Of a DNA stretch of 64,000 nucleotides, positions 57,037 through 64,000 are shown piece by piece. The notes under the pieces are model-generated. The model did not search any database. It was given only the letters and a program-made list of their open reading frames with translations, and had not been told where the DNA came from. Position 1 is the first letter of the stretch. Each line of letters starts with the position of its first letter. The stretch is from JAEUJM01 sp041908445 (GTDB lineage Bacteria > Actinomycetota > Acidimicrobiia > Acidimicrobiales > DATDAH01). A program made the position numbers and the translations under genes. The stretch is from NCBI GenBank assembly GCA_041908445.1, contig JAYRFK010000006.1, positions 1-64,000 of the forward strand. The letters run 5' to 3'.

Positions 57037-58182
57037 GTGGCCCCCCAGCGCGAGTGGTTCGAAAAGGACTACTACAAGGTCCTCGGCGTCTCGGAGAGCG
57101 CCTCCCAGAAGGACATCACCAAGGCGTATCGGAAGCTCGCGCGCGAGTACCACCCCGACACCAACCAGGCGCCGGAGGCCGAGGAGCGCTTCAAGGAGGT
57201 GTCCGCCGCCTACGACGTGGTCGGCGACGCCGAGAAGCGCAAGGAGTACGACGAAGTCCGCCGCCTCGGCCCGATGGCCGGGGGCTTCGGCGGTCCCGGC
57301 CCCGGGGGCTTCGGCGGCCCCGGCGGCGCCACCTTCACCGCCGAGGACCTCGGCGACATGGGCAACCTCGGCGACCTGCTCGGCGGCCTGTTCGGTCGGG
57401 GCGGGCGACGGGGCGGCGGCGCCCCCCGCGGGGCCGGCCCCCAGCGCGGCGACGACCTCGAGGCCGAGCTGCACCTCTCCTTCGAGGACGCGGTCCGGGG
57501 CGTCACCACCGCGGTCAACCTCACCAGCGACGCGCCCTGCCACACGTGCCACGGCTCGGGCGCGGCACCGGGCTCGAGCCCCGTCACGTGCTCGCGCTGC
57601 GGCGGCCGGGGTGTGCTCGACGAGAACCAGGGCCTGTTCAGCTTCAGCCAGGCGTGCCCCCAGTGCGCCGGCCGCGGTGTGGTGGTCGAGGACCCGTGCC
57701 CGGACTGCCGGGGCACCGGCGTCGAGCGCCGGGCGCGCGACGTGAAGATCCGGGTGCCCGCCGGCGTGAGCGATCGCCAGCGCATCCGCCTCAAGGGCCG
57801 CGGCGGCCCCGGCCGCAACGGCGGCCCCGCCGGCGACCTCTACGTGGTCGTTCGGGTCCGCCCGCACGACTTCTTCGGCCGCACGGGCCGTGACCTCACC
57901 CTGACCGTCCCCGTCACCTACGCAGAGGCCGCGCTCGGCGCCGACGTGGCCGTCCCCACCCTCGACGGCGAGTCGGTCAAGATCCGCCTCCCCGCCGGCA
58001 CCCGCAACGGCCGCACGTTCCGGGTGAAGGGCCGTGGGGTGGCCACGAAGAAGGGCACCGGAGACCTGCTCGCCACGGTCGAGGTCGCCGTGCCCCAGAA
58101 GCTGTCCGCCGCCGAGCGCAAAGCCGTCGAGGCGCTGGCCGCGGCGTCCACGGAATCCCCCCGCGCGCACCTGGGCGTGTGA
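57037..58182 (+). CDS. dnaJ: Hsp40 co-chaperone DnaJ (type I)
   Basis: 381 residues. J domain with DYYKVLGVSESASQKDITKAYRKLAREYHPD (HPD triad near residue 40), Gly/Phe-rich linker GGFGGPGPGGFGG, and four zinc motifs CHTCHGSG, CSRCGGRG, CPQCAGRG and CPDCRGTG. The C-terminal domains follow. GTG start with GGGGG 8 nt upstream. It delivers substrates to DnaK. Confidence 0.97.
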   Translation: MAPQREWFEKDYYKVLGVSESASQKDITKAYRKLAREYHPDTNQAPEAEERFKEVSAAYDVVGDAEKRKEYDEVRRLGPMAGGFGGPGPGGFGGPGGATFTAEDLGDMGNLGDLLGGLFGRGGRRGGGAPRGAGPQRGDDLEAELHLSFEDAVRGVTTAVNLTSDAPCHTCHGSGAAPGSSPVTCSRCGGRGVLDENQGLFSFSQACPQCAGRGVVVEDPCPDCRGTGVERRARDVKIRVPAGVSDRQRIRLKGRGGPGRNGGPAGDLYVVVRVRPHDFFGRTGRDLTLTVPVTYAEAALGADVAVPTLDGESVKIRLPAGTRNGRTFRVKGRGVATKKGTGDLLATVEVAVPQKLSAAERKAVEALAAASTESPRAHLGV

Positions 58183-58235
58183 TGTCATGCTCGGGGAGCC
58201 AGTGCGCCGGGGAGCGCACGAGGAGGTGAGCTGAG

Positions 58236-58646
58236 ATGGCGGCAGCCCGACCCGAACCCGACCGGGCCAAGCAGGCGGTGTACGTGATCTCGGTGGCGGC
58301 CGAGCTCGCGGGCGTCCACCCGCAGACCCTGCGCATCTACGAGCGCAAGGGCCTGGTCGACCCCGCCCGCACGGGCGGCGGCAGCCGGCGCTACTCCGAC
58401 GAGGACATCGCCCAGCTGCGGCGCATCCAGGACCTCACCAACGAGGGCCTCAACCTCGAGGGCGTCCGCCAGGTGCTGGCCCTCGAGGCCGAGGTCGAGG
58501 CGCTGCGCTCCCAGATCGCCGAGCTGCGGGCCCAGGCCCACGCCGCGGTCACCGAGACCCACCGCCAGTACCGTCGCGACCTCGTCCCGGTGAGCCAGGC
58601 CATCACGCTCTACCAGCGCCGCCGGCGCCCCACGTCGTCGTCCTGA
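58236..58646 (+). CDS. hspR: Heat-shock repressor HspR (MerR family)
   Basis: 136 residues. The MerR-type helix-turn-helix is YVISVAAELAGVHPQTLRIYERKGLVDPARTGGGSRRYSDEDIAQLRRI, then a coiled coil of about 40 residues. In Streptomyces and mycobacteria HspR binds HAIR sites, with DnaK as co-repressor, and represses the dnaK operon and clpB. The sites at 54314 and 61207 fit that circuit. Start 53 nt after dnaJ with GAGGTGAG upstream. Confidence 0.93.
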   Translation: MAAARPEPDRAKQAVYVISVAAELAGVHPQTLRIYERKGLVDPARTGGGSRRYSDEDIAQLRRIQDLTNEGLNLEGVRQVLALEAEVEALRSQIAELRAQAHAAVTETHRQYRRDLVPVSQAITLYQRRRRPTSSS

Positions 58647-58683
58647 CCGCGGGCGCCCGCAGGGTTCGCGAGACTCGGAGGCC

Positions 58684-59538
58684 ATGACCGACCGCGGAGG
58701 GGCGCCCCCGCCCCCGGACGCCTGGCCACCGCCCCCCTCGGAGGGGCCGGCCGAGGACGAGGCGGGATGGGCGGCGCCACCCCGCCCCGCCGGCGCCGAC
58801 CCACCGCCGACCGGCGCCTTCGCCCCGCCGCCGGCACCGTTCCCGACCGGTGACGCCGCGGCGGCGTCGTCCCGCTCGCGGATGACGCCCCGTGGGGGCC
58901 ACCGCCGCCGACGAGCGGCCGGGGTGGGCTCCTTGGCGGCGGTGGCCGTCGTCGCCGTGCGGTTCTTCCTCGGCGGCGCCGACGACCCGTCCTCGTCGAC
59001 CACGTTCACCCCGCCTCCGCGGGCTGAGGGCCGGCCGGTCGCGGCGACGCCCCTCACGAGCGAGGCGGTCTGCGAGCTGCTGACGCCCGCGGAGCTCCGG
59101 GCCGTCTACGGGCGGGGCTTCGAGCAGGGCCGGCCCCTCGACACCGGGTCGAGCCCGGCCACCGGCGAACCCTCGGACGTCCCCGACGTGGGCGCCGCCG
59201 GCGGCTGCACCTGGACGACCCGTCCCGGCGAGGAGACCCTCCTGGTCACCCTCCTCGCCGTCCCGTCCATCGGTGGCGACGCCAACCGGACCTACGAGCT
59301 GTTGCGGCCGAGCAGCCCGACGCAGGGCTTCGACACGAGCACGCCCGTGGGGGACGAGGCCTTCGTCCGCTTCAACGGGTCGTCGGCCCAGGAGGGCTAC
59401 GCGGACTCCATGGTCGTGCGCTCGGGCGGGGTGGTGCTGAACGTGGACGTCCGGGGCGACGCCAAGCCCGAAGGCGGCCTCGACCTCGTCGTCGAGGTCG
59501 CCCAGGCGGCCGTGGCCGACCTCCCGACGGACCCCTGA
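58684..59538 (+). CDS. DUF3558-like membrane-anchored protein
   Basis: 284 residues. The first 65 are Pro/Ala-rich, a basic RGGHRRRRAAG precedes one helix (VGSLAAVAVVAVRFFLG), and the remainder should be outside. The extracytoplasmic part has VCELLTPAELRAVYGRGF and GGCTWTT, a Cys pair with the spacing of DUF3558 lipoproteins. No lipobox is visible; it is anchored by the helix. Function unknown. It follows hspR by 37 nt but is probably not part of the heat-shock circuit. Confidence 0.6.
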   Translation: MTDRGGAPPPPDAWPPPPSEGPAEDEAGWAAPPRPAGADPPPTGAFAPPPAPFPTGDAAAASSRSRMTPRGGHRRRRAAGVGSLAAVAVVAVRFFLGGADDPSSSTTFTPPPRAEGRPVAATPLTSEAVCELLTPAELRAVYGRGFEQGRPLDTGSSPATGEPSDVPDVGAAGGCTWTTRPGEETLLVTLLAVPSIGGDANRTYELLRPSSPTQGFDTSTPVGDEAFVRFNGSSAQEGYADSMVVRSGGVVLNVDVRGDAKPEGGLDLVVEVAQAAVADLPTDP

Positions 59539-59545
59539 TCGGGGC

Positions 59546-60286
59546 TCAGGTGCCGAGGGCGGCGACCTGCGCCGGCGTCATGCCGTTGTCGTAGAGGCGG
59601 ATCCGGGAGACGCCGCCGCCCGACTCCTCGCGGTTGTCGTTGTCCCGGAAGAAGCGCAGCGTGTTCAGGTCGGTGATCTTGCCGGCGCTGGGGTCGGTGA
59701 AGTCGAACACCTGGGTGCCGTCGACGTACCCGCGCAGGCGCCCCGCCCGCGAGCGGGTGAGCACGACGTTCACCCACTCGTCGGCGTCGATGTTCACCGG
59801 CGAGTCGAGCGCGTTCGGGTGGAACACGAACGCCCCGTTCAGCACGTAGGGACCGTTGTCCGACACGGCCCGGGAGAAGTCGATCACCCGGCGGTAGCCG
59901 GTGACGTCGGCGAAGCGGAACTTCACCGCGATGGTGTAGCGGTTACGGGGGATGACGTTCGTCGCGTCCACGAGTTGGAGGCCGTTGGCCTGGGGGAACT
60001 CCAGGACGATCCGCTCCGCGCCGTCCACGACGTCGGCGGCGAAGCCGCTCCGGCCGCCGCTCCCGACGTCGAACAGCGTGGGCGCCGCGGGCGACACGCT
60101 GCGGCGGTTGCCCCGGAACTTGTAGTCGGCCCGCAGGACCGGTGCGGCTTCGGGGCTCGCCGGTGCGGTCACGGCGGCGGGGCGGCGGGCGGGCGACGCC
60201 CCCGCCGGGCCCGTGACCGCGGTGAGCGCCGTGAGCGAGGTCGAGACGGCGATCACCACCGCGGCCTTCCTGAGGGTGGTGGGCAT
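59546..60286 (-). CDS. Secreted LamG/concanavalin-like protein 1
   Basis: 246 residues. A signal peptide (RKAAVVIAVSTSLTALTAVTGPAGAS) is followed by a jelly-roll lectin-like domain: LRADYKFRGNRRSVSP, NRYTIAVKFRFADVTGYRRVIDFS, EWVNVVLTRSRAGRLRGYVDGTQVFDF and LNTLRFFRDNDNREESGGGVSRIRLYDNGMTPAQVAALG. This is the LamG/pentaxin pattern of sugar- or surface-binding modules. It is a paralogue of the next gene upstream (60373-61098). No enzyme domain, so a binding role is likely. Confidence 0.75.
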   Translation of the reverse strand: MPTTLRKAAVVIAVSTSLTALTAVTGPAGASPARRPAAVTAPASPEAAPVLRADYKFRGNRRSVSPAAPTLFDVGSGGRSGFAADVVDGAERIVLEFPQANGLQLVDATNVIPRNRYTIAVKFRFADVTGYRRVIDFSRAVSDNGPYVLNGAFVFHPNALDSPVNIDADEWVNVVLTRSRAGRLRGYVDGTQVFDFTDPSAGKITDLNTLRFFRDNDNREESGGGVSRIRLYDNGMTPAQVAALGT

Positions 60287-60372
60287 CGTCCGCTCCCGTC
60301 TGCCGGAGTCGTTCGAGACCGTAGTTGAGTGACCCGCGGCGTGCTGAGGAAGCGTCGCCGGGGGGCGATGCG

Positions 60373-61098
60373 TCAGGTGCCCAGCGCCGCGACCTGGGCG
60401 GGGGTCATGGTGGCGTTGTAGAGGCGGATGCGGGCGACGGCCCCCGAGGACTCCTGGCGATCGCTGTTGTCCCGGAAGAAGCGCAGGATGTTGGAGGCGC
60501 CGATCTTGGCCTCGGCCGGTGCCACGATGTCGAACTCCGGGACCCCGTCGACGTAGCCGCGGAGGCGGCCGCCCTGCGATCGGGTGAGGACCACGTTGAC
60601 CCACTGGTCGGGATCGATGGGTGAGCCGGAGCCGAACGCCACCGGGGACAGGGTGAGATCGCCCGCCAGGTTGTAGAGCCCGCGGTCGGCGGCGGCCCCG
60701 GGCAGGACGAAGTTCACGATGCGGCGGTACCCCGACGTGTCGTCGAGGCGCATCTTGATGACGATGGTGTAGCGGTCGCGCGGGAGCACGCTCGTGGCGT
60801 TGCGCAGCTCGACGCCGTTCGCCTGAGGGAACTGGAGCACGGTGCGGTTCACCCCGTCGACGTTCTCGGTGGCGAAGGTGTTGGCCCCGGGCCCGACGTT
60901 GGCGAGCGGCGATGCGCCGGGCACCGAGCTGTTGCGGTTGCCCTTGAACTTGTAGTCCGCCTTCAGCGTCGGCCCGGCTTCGGCCGGCGGCGACGCGACC
61001 CCTGCGCTCGGTCCCGCGCCCACCGGAGAGGCGGCCAGGGTCACGGCCACCACGGCGGCGGCGAGGGTGACGACGGCGACGGTTCGGGTTCGGCGCAT
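60373..61098 (-). CDS. Secreted LamG/concanavalin-like protein 2
   Basis: 241 residues. ATG 61098 with GAGGAGC upstream gives a clean signal peptide (RRTRTVAVVTLAAAVVAVTLAASPVGA); the frame opens earlier but without a signal. The LamG-like domain aligns with the downstream paralogue from LKADYKFKGNRNSSVPG to MTPAQVAALG. The C-terminal block FFRDNSDRQESSGAVARIRLYN is nearly the same in both, which points to gene duplication with diverged loops. Ligand unknown. Confidence 0.75.
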   Translation of the reverse strand: MRRTRTVAVVTLAAAVVAVTLAASPVGAGPSAGVASPPAEAGPTLKADYKFKGNRNSSVPGASPLANVGPGANTFATENVDGVNRTVLQFPQANGVELRNATSVLPRDRYTIVIKMRLDDTSGYRRIVNFVLPGAAADRGLYNLAGDLTLSPVAFGSGSPIDPDQWVNVVLTRSQGGRLRGYVDGVPEFDIVAPAEAKIGASNILRFFRDNSDRQESSGAVARIRLYNATMTPAQVAALGT

Positions 61099-61206
61099 GG
61101 GTGCTCCTCGGTCTCCGGGTGCCCCGGACCGCGGCACCGCCCGGCCCCTTCCTAGCACGGCTCCGGCGGGTGATCGCTGCGGGCACCGGAACCGTGCCGG
61201 AGAAAC

Positions 61207-61225
61207 TTGACAATCACATTGTCAA
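61207..61225 (+). promoter_or_regulatory. HspR-type operator of clpB
   Basis: TTGACAAT-CAC-ATTGTCAA is a perfect inverted repeat. It fits TTGA-N11-TCAA, the same core and spacing as before dnaK, though the inner bases differ from the HAIR consensus. TTGTCA inside it can serve as -35. Confidence 0.7.
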
Positions 61226-61243
61226 CTTTCCTGTCAGTGCTGG

Positions 61244-61249
61244 TAGGCT
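61244..61249 (+). promoter_or_regulatory. -10 box of clpB (leaderless start)
   Basis: TAGGCT ends 6 nt before the clpB ATG and 19 nt after TTGTCA. No separate ribosome binding site is seen, so the transcript probably begins at the start codon. Confidence 0.6.
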
Positions 61250-61255
61250 CCGGTC

Positions 61256-63766
<2,511 letters not shown>

Positions 63767-63780
63767 CCCACCCTGCCCGT

Positions 63781-63825
63781 TCTGGCGTCGGTGGCGCCCG
63801 CTCAGCGGGCACTGCTGACGCCAGA
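63781..63825 (+). terminator. 45-nt hairpin repeat (copy 2)
   Basis: TCTGGCGTC and GACGCCAGA with 27 nt between, including GGCGCCCGC and CGGGC arms. Same length and arms as copy 1 at 47892-47936. It lies 14 nt after the clpB stop. Confidence 0.75.
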
Positions 63826-63976
63826 TCCCGGTCGGGGTCCAGCCGTCCGGTGCGCAGCCGTACTGGCGAGGACCCGTTGCCACGTGACTGCGGTCACCGT
63901 CACACCCCCTCGCCATCATTGGGGCATGACCCCCTGTCGAGGGCGCGACCGCCCGCCAGCATCGGTATGACTCGGT

Positions 63977-63982
63977 TATACT
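63977..63982 (+). promoter_or_regulatory. -10 box of a gene beginning at the window edge
   Basis: TATACT, unusually AT-rich for this DNA, lies 8 nt before GTG 63991. The preceding 150 bp (63826-63976) contain no ORF that I can support. Confidence 0.55.
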
Positions 63983-63990
63983 CGCCGGTC

Positions 63991-64000
63991 GTGAAGATCG
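63991..64000 (+). CDS. Start of a gene cut by the window end
   Basis: GTG-AAG-ATC-G is all that is visible (Met-Lys-Ile). The start is suggested only by its position after a good -10 box. No product can be named. Confidence 0.35.

Overview
The window is very GC-rich, gene-dense DNA with no rRNA, phage or insertion sequence. It looks like a free-living actinobacterium. A member of the Acidimicrobiia (Iamia or Ilumatobacter type) is my best guess. The evidence is a DUF222-HNH protein, a dnaK-grpE-dnaJ-hspR operon with HspR-type operators, GlnR-like 11-bp boxes, an EtfD-type Fe-S oxidoreductase, and many start codons lying only 6-8 nt after a TANNNT -10 box (apparently leaderless mRNAs). The taxonomic assignment is inference.

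Layout. 1-10 kb: the end of a sulfotransferase, a minus-strand operon of a heterodimeric ABC exporter plus a HisN-type phosphatase, a GH127 glycosidase, a tiny membrane protein, a DinB-like protein, a DUF222-HNH protein and a NYN nuclease. 10.1-10.3 kb: a tRNA-Gly(CCC) beside a rearranged tRNA fragment. 10.3-18.4 kb: three paralogous secreted RCC1-type propeller proteins built from 60-residue (180-bp) repeats, with an FMN reductase, a PNPOx-fold protein and a fructosamine kinase between the first and second. 18.6-22.9 kb: a degenerate receiver protein, an EtfD-like Fe-S oxidoreductase and a succinate-semialdehyde-type dehydrogenase.

22.9-35.3 kb is the most interesting part: two amt/PII modules and a complete mrpABCDEFG Na+/H+ antiporter operon, interleaved with three related small proteins. 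Two are miniature OmpR/PhoB-like regulators without a phospho-acceptor Asp, and one is the receiver-like half alone. Five promoters here carry 11-bp-spaced half-sites ending exactly 10 nt before a TAnnnT -10 box, and both amt genes follow 14-15-codon leader ORFs that overlap their start codons. I read this as a GlnR-like nitrogen regulon with unusual, very small regulators.

35.4-54.3 kb: a Wzz/glycosyltransferase-like membrane fusion, a class III cyclase, a Doc-type toxin-antitoxin pair, gpmA, a sugar-nucleotide epimerase with an OmpR-type two-component system, a six-gene overlapping operon (GT2, CofC-like transferase, methyltransferase, molybdopterin oxidoreductase, two membrane proteins), a NarL-type two-component system divergent from a MacB/FtsX-type ABC transporter with a 26-bp perfect palindrome between them, and a VapBC pair. 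54.3-64 kb: the chaperone block (dnaK-grpE-dnaJ-hspR; clpB separate), with operators of the form TTGA-N11-TCAA before both dnaK and clpB, a DUF3558-like protein and two secreted LamG-like proteins. A 45-nt hairpin with the same arms closes two operons (47.9 and 63.8 kb). The window ends at the promoter and first codons of another gene. No gap between genes exceeds about 280 bp.
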